Shown here piece after piece: positions 21,648-31,455 of a DNA stretch of 64,000 bases. Under the pieces are notes generated by a model. That model was not told the DNA's origin, searched no databases, and saw only the letters and a list, made by a program, of their open reading frames with translations. The stretch is taken from positions 33,084,894 to 33,148,893 of the forward strand of contig CM020618.1 of NCBI GenBank assembly GCA_009829735.1, in the 5' to 3' direction. This stretch comes from Pyropia yezoensis. Taxonomy: Eukaryota; Rhodophyta; Bangiophyceae; Bangiales; Bangiaceae. The translations under genes were made by a program, and so were the position numbers. Position 1 is the stretch's first letter, and each line of letters opens with the position of its first letter.

Positions 21648-21763
21648 TATCCTTGACTTGGGTGAGTTCGAGATCAAATGCAAAGGGAAAAACGGGTCAG
21701 ACCAGCTGTCTCCCGACCCCGTGTGGCGCGCTCTGTCCCCTACGTGGGGCCAGTTCTGTCAAA

Positions 21764-22352
21764 CCGGACGCAGCTGCTGTGGTGATGTAGGTGGGTGCGT
21801 GGGCGGGTGGATGCTCCCTGGGTGGTACGGGAGGGCGTGTGGGCGAGAGGCGGCGGGCGTCGTGGTGCTGGTCGGGGGACGGCGAGTACGAGCGGCCGCG
21901 GGTGGGAGCACCAGCACGAGTGCAGAGTGTCTGACGGGATCCGTAGAGCGGGTCGTCTGCCCACCGTGCCTGGGACGGCGTGTGTCTGGGGCGGCTCAGA
22001 CACTGTGGCGAGGCACTGATGTCGATGCAGCGAGTGGCTGTGACGGTGTCTGTCTGTGGTGTCTGTCTGTGACTGAGTCCGTGCACGTGATCAGGCAGCT
22101 CAAGGTGGCCCGCCTCGGTAATACGTTAACAAAAGCTTCGAGAAGTTGTGTAATAACTGTTACAGTGAACAAAAATAGATCAGCAATTCCACAAGGACCG
22201 TAAGAAAAGGGACCGTCATCCGGCCTGTGCGGGATACACACTGCAATGGTCTATTCAACTCTATGTGTTTCACACTGCAATCTAGCTTGCATTGAGGTGC
22301 ATGACGGGATGCAATGCACATGGTGTGTGGTGCATCGCACAGGGTTGTCACG
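21764..22352. other. Intergenic, no gene seen
   Basis: GT-rich, low-complexity DNA upstream of the LTR of C, with loose repeats of TGTCTGTCTG and TGCATTG/TGCAATG. No supported coding potential. Confidence 0.4.
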
Positions 22353-22412
22353 CGAAAAACGTACACGTTTTTCGTTAAATAACCTATAGATTAATCTATA
22401 GATTAATTTATC
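22353..22412. repeat. AT-rich island with inverted repeats
   Basis: CGAAAAACG (22353-22361) and CGTTTTTCG (22366-22374) form a hairpin with a 4-nt loop. It is followed by repeated TAGATTAATCTA-type palindromes. The composition contrasts sharply with the GC-rich surroundings. It could be the end of a decayed transposon. Confidence 0.5.
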
Positions 22413-22744
22413 AGAGGCTTTGCGCTTTTAGATTAATCAAAGAACAAGGTCTGTATTGATACCACTTGCACTCCTGATTTCTGGGGCACTGGCGGCCACA
22501 ATTGTTCGACTGGGACTGGCTGTTGTCTCACCTGAACCCTTCGCCTCATGGCACAAAGGTCCCCTCTCGGAGCGCCAGCAGGCCAACATTGTCGGAGTCA
22601 CGGAGTGGCTCCCAGTGACACAAGGAACTCATCCTTCCTCCAGCCCATCCATACCGCGCCCGACGTCACCCACACTTTCGGTTGCATCACCCATCTCCCC
22701 ATCCTCTGTAGCAACTGGACCAAAGAAGTCGAGGTCGTCCTTGG

Positions 22745-22986
22745 TCATGTAGCGCCGTCCAGGAGCTTGAGGTTTATGTGCACAAACATTAGCTTGGCCA
22801 CCTTGTCATGGGTCAACCTGTTCCGGATGACGGAGTGGATAGACATCTGCCTTGAGAAGGACCTCGTCACTGCGCAGGATGACGGCGCCATGCCCCCGAG
22901 CGTCTTCTCAATCTCGCGCAGGGCGGGTGTGGAGCCCCCAAAGAGAGACGACCAGCCCCACAGGTCCCATGGAGAGGCTACGAATT
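22745..22986 (-). pseudogene. hAT-family transposase C-terminal fragment
   Basis: The - strand frame from about 22986 to the TGA at 22745-22747 reads WGWSSLFGGSTPALREIEK, then CAVTRSFSRQMSIHSVIRNR, then LTHDKVAKLMFVHINLKLL. This follows the order of the hAT dimerisation domain: W..wGgsTP.L, the C...R.FS....IHS..RNRL block, and L.FVH.NL.LL. Nothing upstream continues the transposase. It is a relic of about 80 residues. Confidence 0.75.
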
Positions 22987-22989
22987 CAA

Positions 22990-23380
22990 ATTGGGGGCTA
23001 CTCTATATTTGGCTATATTGGGTTTGAATGCAGTCGATCCTCGACCTGACTTATTATTAAACTTATCAACGTTGACTAAACGCAATAAAACTAAAAAAGT
23101 GAGAAAAGTATTGATTTAATCTTTATAGTAATCAAGTCTAAAGCAAAAAACGTTAGGTTTTTGCCAATCATGACATCGCACAACTCTCGCCGTCCTTTCA
23201 CGGTGTCTGAGTTGCACGCATCTGCCTGTATTTACTGCATTTCAAACAGGTGTTGAAATACAAGAAAAAATGCAGTGAAATACAGTTGTTCCGGTCACCG
23301 ACGATGTGCGTCCATTGTCGGCAAAGAAGAAAGGACCACGCCAGCGTGCGACTGCCTGCTGATGGAAGTGGCATCAAAGA
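22990..23380. other. AT-rich intergenic stretch
   Basis: Low GC for this window, with short inverted repeats such as GCAAAAA...TTTTTGC near 23141-23163. No ORF with recognisable content. It may be the flank of the hAT relic. Confidence 0.4.
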
Positions 23381-25020
23381 CACGGGGCGTCCCTATTGAT
23401 TCGGACAGTCAGTGCCGTCGTCGGTGGTGGCTGCGGTGCAGGCGGCAGCGGCAATGGGGGCGGGGCGGGAGGCAGCGGTGCGGGAGGCCATGGCGGCGGG
23501 ACGGTGGTTGGTGGGACAGTTGGAGTGATGGCGGCAGCCGACGGGGCGGGTGGTGCGGCGGCTGCGGTCGATGTGGGCAACCTGCCGGTGGGTGGCAACG
23601 ACGATGGCGATGAGGACTCGTCCGACTGTGCCCACAACGGTGACGCGTCGGAGATCGCCTCTGTAGGGGACGGGCGAACGGGGTGTGGCAGCGGCACGTC
23701 AGGGTGGTCTTGCCGCTGGAGGCCGATCCGGTCAGCCGCAGCGGCTGCCTGACCACAGCCGCTGATCTTGGTGGTGCGCTGTCCCTGCCTTTGGCACCGG
23801 GGGAGAGTGTGTAGGGGCCTGAGTTCTTTGCGAGGGGGGCTGGCGGGACCCATATACCATGCACGACCAACGAACTTTTTTTGAATCTTGAAACTTGATA
23901 TCCGCCTAGATACCCCATATAGTACAGCGTATCCGTCACTGATTGGCACATTCACGTTGAAATATTACTCATTTGTATACAAATATACTGCATGTAGTCA
24001 ATATTGTTTCTCGGAGTTGAAAGTGATGTGGCGGTCGGAGACAAACCTGGAGCAATAGAAAGCTCCTTGAGAAGCACTTTGTGCAGCTGCCAGCCGGCGG
24101 CAGCGGCATCCCCGGTCTGGGAGCGGCCCGCTGACGGTCACGGTGGCGGCGGCGGCCGCGGTGGTACCAGCGGCGGCGGCCGCCGCGGCGGGACCGGCGG
24201 CGATAGCGACGGAGGCGGCGGCGGTGGCAGCAGGGGCGGCGGCGGTGGCGGCGGCGGCAGCGGAGGCAGCGCCGGGCGGGGAGCCGCCAGCTGGAGTAGC
24301 TGGCGGCGGCGGTGGTGGGGCAGCGGCCAGCGAATGGCCAGCCGGCGGCGGCGTCAGTGGCGGAGTGCAGGCAGGGACAAGCCGGCGGAGGCAGCCGCGG
24401 CAGTGGCGGCGGCACCGGCGCCGGCGCCGGCGCCGGGCGAACAGAGACTGGCCGGCGGTGGCGGTGTCCACGGCGGCGGCGGCGGCGGCGGCGGCGGTAG
24501 CGGCGGCGGCGGTGGCGGCAAGCGCACGGGAAGCACCTGGGGGGCCCTGGCCAGCTGGCTGCAGTGCTTGCGGCGGCCGGACACGAGCGATCACGGCGGA
24601 GGGGCGGCTGCCAGCCGGGGGCGGCAGCGGCTGGGGGCCCGTCGCAAGCCGGCAGCGGCGGTGGAGGCAGCGGCGGCCTGCGGCGGCTAGCCAGTGGCCT
24701 CGGCGGCAGCGGGGGTGGCAGCGCTGATTCGGTGGGCGGCAGGGGTCACGTCGGTGGCGACAGAGTAGGGAACGGTCGGGGACAATGGTCGACTTGGTGG
24801 CGACAGAGTAGGGGTCAGGTGTGTATACAATTGTGTGATGCCTCCCGAGTTGCTCAGGCAATTACAACATCGGAGGCTTGAGGCCTTCAACTGCAGCTCT
24901 ACAGTTGCCAAAGGCAACAAACCGGCTGGACAAAGCCGTCGACACGTAACAAAATTCTCAACCGACGTGGCACCCGCCCCGGTGCGTGCTAAGCACCGCA
25001 ATCCATTGGCGAGAGATGGG
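23381..25020. other. GGC/GCC low-complexity region, no supported gene
   Basis: Both strands show long overlapping frames of Gly/Ala/Pro/Arg that arise from trinucleotide bias (for example 24120-24690). No frame carries conserved residues or a domain. A ~25-bp phrase containing GGTCGTGCATGGTA occurs near 25139 and in reverse orientation near 23845-23875, so parts may be the ends of a mobile sequence. Confidence 0.5.
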
Positions 25021-25026
25021 CGGCTC

Positions 25027-25065
25027 CTGGCCTGTCGTTAGAGGCGGTCACTAACGACAGGCCAG
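25027..25065. repeat. Perfect 15-bp hairpin
   Basis: CTGGCCTGTCGTTAG (25027-25041) and CTAACGACAGGCCAG (25051-25065) are exact reverse complements around a 9-nt loop. No gene ends nearby, so a transcription terminator is unlikely; a transposon end or footprint is possible. Confidence 0.85.
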
Positions 25066-25260
25066 CAGCCGCCCGTGGTGGGCGAGGCCCGACTAGGATA
25101 CCCAATGAGATACTTGGGTTGCTAGAATTATCCGGCATCGTTGGTCGTGCATGGTACATGGGCCGCTGGCGTTCATAGCTGGTCTTGCACGTTCTCTTGC
25201 TTCTTTGTTCTGTCTTCGGCTCATTTGTTCCCTCTGTTGTGAGGTGTGCTGGGAGGGGGG

Positions 25261-25357
25261 TGCCGGCGCCAGCCAATGGCGGGGTTGCTGGGAGGGGCCG
25301 GGGGTGGGGGGGGGGTGCCGGCGCCAGCCAATGGCGGGTATGCTGGGAAGGGCTGCT
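25261..25357 (+). repeat. Two copies of a short GC-rich repeat
   Basis: The core TGCCGGCGCCAGCCAATGG starts at 25261 and again at 25316, each followed by CGGG-TTGCTGGGAGGGG-like sequence and preceded by a G run. The core contains an inverted CCAAT-type box and nested palindromes (GCCGGC, GGCGCC). Further copies occur at 26044, 26115 and 27138. Confidence 0.85.
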
Positions 25358-26043
25358 GGGAGGGGCCGGGCAGGGTTGTTCTATTTCAAGAAACCATCGA
25401 TCGTTAGTAAAAATTATGCGATAATGATCAAAGTTATCAAATGATAACTATCGCCACGTCTTCTGACACGTGTTTCAAGTTGAAGCACAGGCCCATTGGA
25501 GATGGCTGACCTTGTCCGTGGCGACGAGGATGAGCCTGATGGTGACTGCAACCGCCCTCACGACATTCACACCAACGTACCTCCCTTTTTCGCAGCCGAT
25601 GACGGGCACATCGCCTTCAGGGAGGTTGGCACGCTCACGGCGTCGGGCCTCGCCGCCCTCGCGCGGAGTGCAGCCTGTTCGCCGATGTGGCCGTGGATGC
25701 GCGGGACAACGTCGGCGGTGGAAAGGACGCCAACATCTGTGGCGACCATGTAGCTGAGAGGCACCTCCTCGCCTTCGCTGCGAAGTGCCTTCGAGTGGGG
25801 GACAGGATGCCTGTCACAGGTGACTGTTGCCGCCACGGCGGTCGCGTTCATGGCTATCGCGTCTTTCCCGTCGAGCACGATGGCTCAGCGGAGGGCTCAC
25901 ACGGATCCAGGACACGTAGTCGACCGTTTGATAATTATGAACACGCAGCCTCGTGATCGTTTCTTTTCGCGATAATTTACTCGATAAACTTTTACATGAC
26001 AATTATGACCTCTCAACCCTAGGGCTGGGGGGGGGGGGGGGGG
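25358..26043. other. Unassigned region between repeat copies
   Basis: Open frames on both strands (for example 25496-25753 +, 25567-25878 -) have no recognisable domain. Two AT-rich patches flank it (25378-25450 and 25925-26010). Confidence 0.35.
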
Positions 26044-26154
26044 TGCCGGCGCCAGCCAATGGCGGGGTTGCGGGGAGGGGCTGCTGGGAGGGGCCGGGGT
26101 GGGGGGGGGGGGGGTGCCGGCGCCAGCCAATGGTGGGGTTGCTGGGAGGGGCCG
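26044..26154 (+). repeat. Two more copies of the GC-rich repeat
   Basis: Copies start at 26044 and 26115 (the second has TGG for CGG after the core), with G runs between them, in the same orientation as the copies at 25261 and 25316. The second ends 10 bp before the 14-bp inverted end at 26164. Confidence 0.85.
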
Positions 26155-26163
26155 TGGGGGGGG

Positions 26164-27127
26164 CACGCCTAGTTAAGGTGTGTAGCCTGGGCTTCTTTAC
26201 ATCACCCTTTTCAAAGAAACGTGCAGCCCTGTGAGTGGCTGAGAAGAAAATTGGGGTTTTTTCATGACCCCAATTTTCACCCCTCGCCACAGAGGCCGTG
26301 AGGGACGGTCGGGCGCAGCCCCGGTGACGCGGCCACCCGGATCTTGCGCATGAGTGTGTCCCCGCGACTGAATCTACCGAACCCCTTGCACGACATTTCC
26401 ACCCCTCCCCCCCCCTCCCGTCGCCTTGACGCCTCCCCCTTCAACCCCCCCTCCCGCCGGGGTCTGAAGGTGACAGCCCTTGCCCCATCAATCACTCCAT
26501 TCCTGTCGCTGTTACCCCGGGCACTCTCAGACATCTCTGAGATGCCCCGGGGAAGCGTCTGCAGGTGTACTATGAGGGTCGAAAAGCCTCCGAGATGCAG
26601 AGGGCCATACATCCGCAACAGGTGGTAGAGTCACAGTCATGGGGGGACCGCACCTCCCCCGAGACGTGAAAAGACGCCCCCTGCGCCGGGCCCACCCCTG
26701 TTTGACCTCGCCCACCCCGGGTATGGCGGGTAGTGAGCCTTTGGGGAGTGCGCCGGGCGAGAGTGGTGGCCTTTGGGCGCTGTGCGAGGGGATGAGGTGG
26801 GGTGGGTGGCACTTCACGAAGGTGTGGTGTCTCGTTCCGGCACCCGTTCTTTGAGGAACGGTTGACTCTCCACTATGCCTTCTTTTCTAATCTTTTCTAT
26901 TCTCACCTGCCCCACACGGCCGCGACAACGGGTGCACGTGAACACGTGTACATTCGTCAACTTCCTGTGGCCCAAAGGAAGAAAAAGAGCTGACACTTCG
27001 CTCTTGAGCCAATGCGGTGACAGAATTGCCTCTGAGAGCGATCGAATTGATCTTCGTCGGCCAATGAGGAGACGAGAGAGCCCGTGAAACCAAGGCTGCA
27101 CAAGAAGCGCCCTCTTAACTAGGCGTG
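26164..27127. mobile_element. Candidate non-autonomous element with 14-bp inverted ends (964 bp)
   Basis: CACGCCTAGTTAAG at 26164-26177 is the exact reverse complement of CTTAACTAGGCGTG at 27114-27127. Weaker symmetry continues inward (GTAGCCTGGGCTTC against GCAGCCTTGGTTTC). No transposase domain is visible inside. Internal features include AAAATTGGGG...CCCCAATTTT around 26247-26277 and mixed-composition DNA without a supported ORF. G runs flank both ends, so a target duplication cannot be defined. Copy 5 of the GC-rich repeat begins 11 bp after its right end. Confidence 0.6.
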
Positions 27128-27137
27128 GGGGGGGGGG

Positions 27138-27165
27138 TGCCGGCGCCAGCCAATGGCGGGGTTGG
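27138..27165 (+). repeat. Fifth copy of the GC-rich repeat
   Basis: TGCCGGCGCCAGCCAATGG followed by CGGGGTTGG; it directly abuts the truncated 5' end of the galactolipid-synthase relic at about 27171. Confidence 0.85.
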
Positions 27166-27170
27166 GTTAG

Positions 27171-28590
27171 CCGTGGATGACCGGTACCGCCGTCAACCCG
27201 GCGTGCCGCAGTACTTGGCGGGTGCCGGCCACGACGTGACGCTGCTGGTGCCGTGGGTGCCCCCGTCGGGGCAGAGACGCATTTTGGGGGGGGGGATCCG
27301 CTACGCAGACCAGGACGAGCACCGAGCGTTTATCTTGGAGTGGCTTGCCACGCACTGCTGGGATGTGGAGGAGGAGAAGGAGGCGGAGCAAGAAGAGGGG
27401 CAGGATGGGCAGGGGGAACTGGACAAGGGGGAAGGGGCGGAGGAGGGGATGAGCGGGGCTGGCAGCGGCGGCGGCAGCGAGACGGACGGCCGCGCGTCTA
27501 CCCTTCCCATCAGGGTGGTTTTTTATGACGACGCCTACAGCGACGACTGGGGCTCCATCCTCCCCGTCGGGGACTTCACCACCCTCTTCACGCCCGCCTT
27601 TTTCAACCCCTCCCGCCCGCGCGGTGGTGGCGGCGCCCCACCTGCCCCCGCCGGTGGGTCCGCGGCGGCAGACGCGCCGCCCCTGACGGGCGACGTGCTC
27701 ATTCTCGAGGAGCCCGATCACCTGACGTGGCACCACACCGGCCCGTCCTACACGCGCCTCTTCCGCTACGTTGTCGGCGTCATCCACACCAACTACGTGG
27801 CGTACGTGCGCGCGTCGGCGGCGCACGGGGCGGCCAAGGCCCGCGCCCTCTACGCCCTCAACCGGTGGGTGTGCCGCGCCTACTGCCACCGGGTCATCAA
27901 GCTGTCGGCGGCGGTGTAGCCGCTGCCGCACGTGGTCGTGGCGGCGGTCCACGGGGTGCGGCCCGCGTTCTTGGCCATTGGCGACCAGGTCGGCGACGCG
28001 CTCGCTGCCGCCGCTGCTGCCGACGCGGCCGCCGCCGCCACCGCCGCCGACTCGGCCGCCACCACCGCCAGCCTCGCAGAGGGTGACGGTGCCACCGCTG
28101 CTGCCGTCCCTAGCGGCGACGATGACGGCGGCGGCGACGGCGGCGACGGCGGCGACGACGGCGGCGCACCCGTGACCGCCGCCGGCGCCCCCCCCGACGA
28201 CGCTGGCGCCGCCGCGCTCCCGCCTGGCTCGGCAGCCGACGCGGTCCTCCCCGGCGACGCCTCCTTTCTCGGCAATGTCCTGTGGGCCAAGGGCTACCGC
28301 CAGCTGCTGGACGTGCTCACGTCGGCGGCGACCCCCCCCAGGGCGGACCACCCCCCCCTGCCGCTCGCCTGCTACGGCGGCGGCCCCGACACGGAGGCGG
28401 TCCACGCGGCGGTCGCGGCGACGCCCGCCCTCTCCCGCGTCACCATCACGGGGCGGGTGGTGGACCACGCCGCCCCCGAGCTGGCCCCCTACCGGGTGTG
28501 CGCCAACCCGTCCACGTCAGACGTCCTCTGCACCGTCACCGCCGAGGCGCTGGCGATGGGCGCCACCGACGTCGCCACCCCCCGCTTGAT
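27171..28590 (+). pseudogene. DGD1: Digalactosyldiacylglycerol synthase (DGD1-like), broken
   Basis: The intact enzyme (a GT4-type glycosyltransferase of the plastid envelope) adds galactose from UDP-galactose to MGDG. Conserved blocks appear in order: PWMTGTAVNP (27172-27201), HDVTLLVPW, then ILEEPDHLTWHHTG, VVGVIHTNYVAYVR, WVCRAYCHRVIKLSAAV, VLWAKGYRQLLDVL and ANPSTSDVLCTVTAEALAMG. Lesions: everything before PWMTG is replaced by a repeat; a frameshift near 27205-27215; TAG at 27917-27919 where plant enzymes have Gln (SAAT-Q); and the C-terminus after about 28587 is lost. An Ala/Gly/Asp-rich insertion of about 80 residues lies before the WAKGYR block. An intact copy should exist elsewhere in the genome. 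Confidence 0.9.
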
Positions 28591-31455
28591 TCCACTTTCA
28601 TCTGCCCACGCGCCGCCACACACCCGCCTGCGCGCAGTCCGCACCCGCCCGCTCCGCCCCCCATGCGCCACAGCCGCGCCCTGCCGCCGTGCCATCCGCG
28701 GGGTCGATGACGTCGCGGGGCAAGGCGGGCCTTCCTGGCAGCAACCGATGGCCAGAGTGTGTGGAGGTGCACGTGCCCCCGCGTGGGTGTAAGGTGGGTG
28801 AGCATGGAGGGGGAGGGGGGGGGGCAGTGGGACGCGATGCCGGCTGCGCGCCGCAAGGGACGGCTTTGGTGGTCGGGAGCCCGTGATTGGGCCGGGCCAA
28901 TTCATACCCGTATGGTGGCAGTTCGTCTGTGTGCGGGGGGTACCGCGGCCGCCGTGCGGTGTGGGCTGGGGGGGGGGGTGCGACGGTGCTGCGAGTGGGC
29001 GCCGCGGCGGGAGCGAGCCAAAAAAAGAGAGAAATCCGGCGCGGTGGCGGTACGATGCCCCCCGCGGGCGTGTCCGTACGTCCTTGCGTCCACGGGGCTC
29101 GGGCTCTCCGCCGGGGCCTGCCAGCCCGGTGGCGCGTATTTGTTCCGCGTGGCACCCGTAATGGGTCTTGGACACACCACCCACCCACACCCCGCTCGGC
29201 AATGGCGCGCATACTCAACGCCCCTGACCCCGCACCCGCGGGCGACGCACAGTGTGCGTCGACCGCCATGTCCCTGACTCTGCCTCTGCCTTGACTGGAA
29301 AAAAAAAAAAAGAGAAATGAAATAGCCATAGACCCGGTCATAGCGGCTGGCTCGTGGGGAGTCGTTTGAGGCGGCGGCCTGGCGCGCGACGCGCAAGCAC
29401 GTTTACCGCCGCCGCGGGAAGCACCGCGTGGCACGTCGGCGGTCGACCCTTGGAGTTGCAGCGTTCCGCGGTAGTGCCGCTCGTGTCAGCCGTAGCCCGC
29501 CGTGAGGTGTTGGAGGACGGGGGGGGGGGGGCGCCATGCGATTGGCAACAAGAATGATCAATGGCGCCGAGATTCCACCGTCAGTGCCAACCGTCGCCGA
29601 TGCATGCGGCCGCAGTACCCTACGGGCACCCCCCGCCGCCCAGTTGCGCCCGCTCCCGCCCCTGCAGCCGCTAGTACCGGGCTGACATGCCACGCGTGGT
29701 CTCCTTCTCGACGTCGTGCGTCCCTCCGGCACCAGAACTCGGGGGGCGGCCGGTCGCACGCTCCAGCCGCCGCTCCCCGTCGTGAGGCGACGCCGCTTGA
29801 CCAGGCGGCGTTGGGGCCGCCCGGCCAAGACGGCGGCGACGGATGTCACCTGCCACAACCGTATTCCGCGTGTGCCCTCACGCCCGCCACGCACGCTGTC
29901 ACAGCCATCGCCACTGACGCTACCGTGCCGGACAAACGGCGTCTGACGGGGGCGCGCCGGGCAACGTCCATGGCGTCTCCGCCATGCAGATAGTCTCTTG
30001 GTGGCTGCGCCGCCTGCGGTGGTTACGGCTTCTCCAGCGGTGGGGGTAGCGGAGGTGGTGGTAGTAGGTCCCGTCACTACACAACCAATGGGGCGGCGAC
30101 GTAGCGAGGAGCAGCACCGCCGACACGGCGAGTGCCCCACGAGACTGCCGAGTAGTGGGCCGGTGTGCGCCGCCGGGAGGCCGCGGCAGCCCCCGGGGAC
30201 GTGCCGTAGCATGCGCGCGGCCTCTACCGCACAAGTGGCAGCAGCGACCTCTGCTGGGGACGTGCCGTGGGATGAGAGTGGCCGCCACTGCAGGAGCGGC
30301 GGCGCGGCGGTATTGACCGATCAGACAGCGGCCACCGCCGGCCGGCAGCGACGGACGGCAGCGGCCACTTCCACGAAGAACTTTGGCATACAGCAGTGGA
30401 CATTGCCGGCGCGAGGTTGGTCGGCATTCACGGCCATCGCCCGTGTGAAGGCGCCGCCCACACCAACGAGCGGCAGAGGCCGACGGAACAGTGGGGCGCC
30501 TGTAGACGGTAGTGGCCGTCGGCCTGGGGAGCCCCGCCGGTAGGCAACTCCCGTCGTGCCACGAGGGCGCTGTGGTCGTCCGAAAGGCACGCTGGCAATT
30601 GGCAACAGAAGACTGGGGCGGACGCCGGAGGGAAGCAGGGGTCATCGGCGAGGGTCAGGGGGCGTGGGAAAGCCGATCGTGGCGACCGTGGCGGTGGGCG
30701 CCAGCAGAGGTCCCTCGAGAGCAGTGACGCTCGGACGTGTGCTCGTGCAGACCGTGCGCCAGTGTTCAAACAGGTCAAGGGGGAACCATGCCGGCAGTTT
30801 CGTCATTGGGCGCTCTCGCGCCGCTCGTCAGGGGCTTCAAGACGACTTTTTTAGTGTCCGGATACACGCAACAGGGCGCCCCCAGAGCGCTCCAGCAAGA
30901 CATACGAACCAGCTGTGTACTGTAAAGCGCTCGGGTGACCAATGAGCGCGTGGACCATGGGCCAATCGGGGTCACAAATCTGGACGCTCGCACTGAGCGA
31001 GGCGTGGCGGAAGCCCAAGCGCACCCCCCCCATCCGACGCGTGTGTTGGCGTGTCTCTCACACCCTGCTGTCCTCCACATACGTAGGCGTCTGTGCGCTC
31101 GTGTGCTGTTGCATGTGTAGCTTTCCGCACCACAACGCGTACTTTTGAGGCTGGTGCTGTTGTTCTGCGACATAGGGGCCTGGCTGTAGGTCACTTGGCC
31201 TCCTACACCGCTCTCTTCGGCATTGCCTGCTGCCTCAGTAAGTTTCATCGGCTGGGTGGCTGGTTGTATCAGTGACACTTCTTCATGTACATACACACAG
31301 TTTGCCCGGTGCTCTATTTTTTTATTTAGTATGCACCAGTCTGCTCATTGGGACATTTCTAATCATGCAACAGCTTTTGCTTCCGTGGTTTTCTTTGTTC
31401 TTCGGACCATTCGTGGTCCTATCACTCTGGCCATCGCAGCTTGCCGTCTGCTCAA
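28591..31455. other. Gene-poor region, nothing recognised
   Basis: Numerous overlapping frames of biased composition exist on both strands, none with a known domain. An A run lies at about 29299-29311. GC falls towards 31100-31450, in front of the kinase-like ORF, where its promoter would be. Confidence 0.4.

Larger units (their letters stand above)
17862..21763 (-). repeat. 5' LTR of element C, split by a DNA transposon
   Basis: Read on the - strand, 21763-21648 matches the first ~115 bp of the A LTR (for example TTTGCATTTG against CTGCATTTGG), and 18213-17862 matches the rest up to TGCCACA. Removing 18216-21647 and one TA leaves 468 bp, against 469 bp in A1 and A2. The first bases (TTTGACAG) have drifted from TGTGGCAG. 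The LTR lies directly upstream of the primer-binding site and gag of C. Confidence 0.85.

Noticed and set aside
23996..24861. Long overlapping ORFs on both strands (228-287 codons)
   Set aside because: Frames on both strands and in all phases are open because of GGC/GCC bias; no conserved residue pattern in any of them.
2817..27919. A variant genetic code in which TAA/TAG mean Gln
   Set aside because: The frequent Gln-to-stop positions are all in mobile or relic genes. The intact genes end in TGA (HAT1, SLP2, kinase) and TAG (EED, PFK) at the natural family end points, so the standard code applies.
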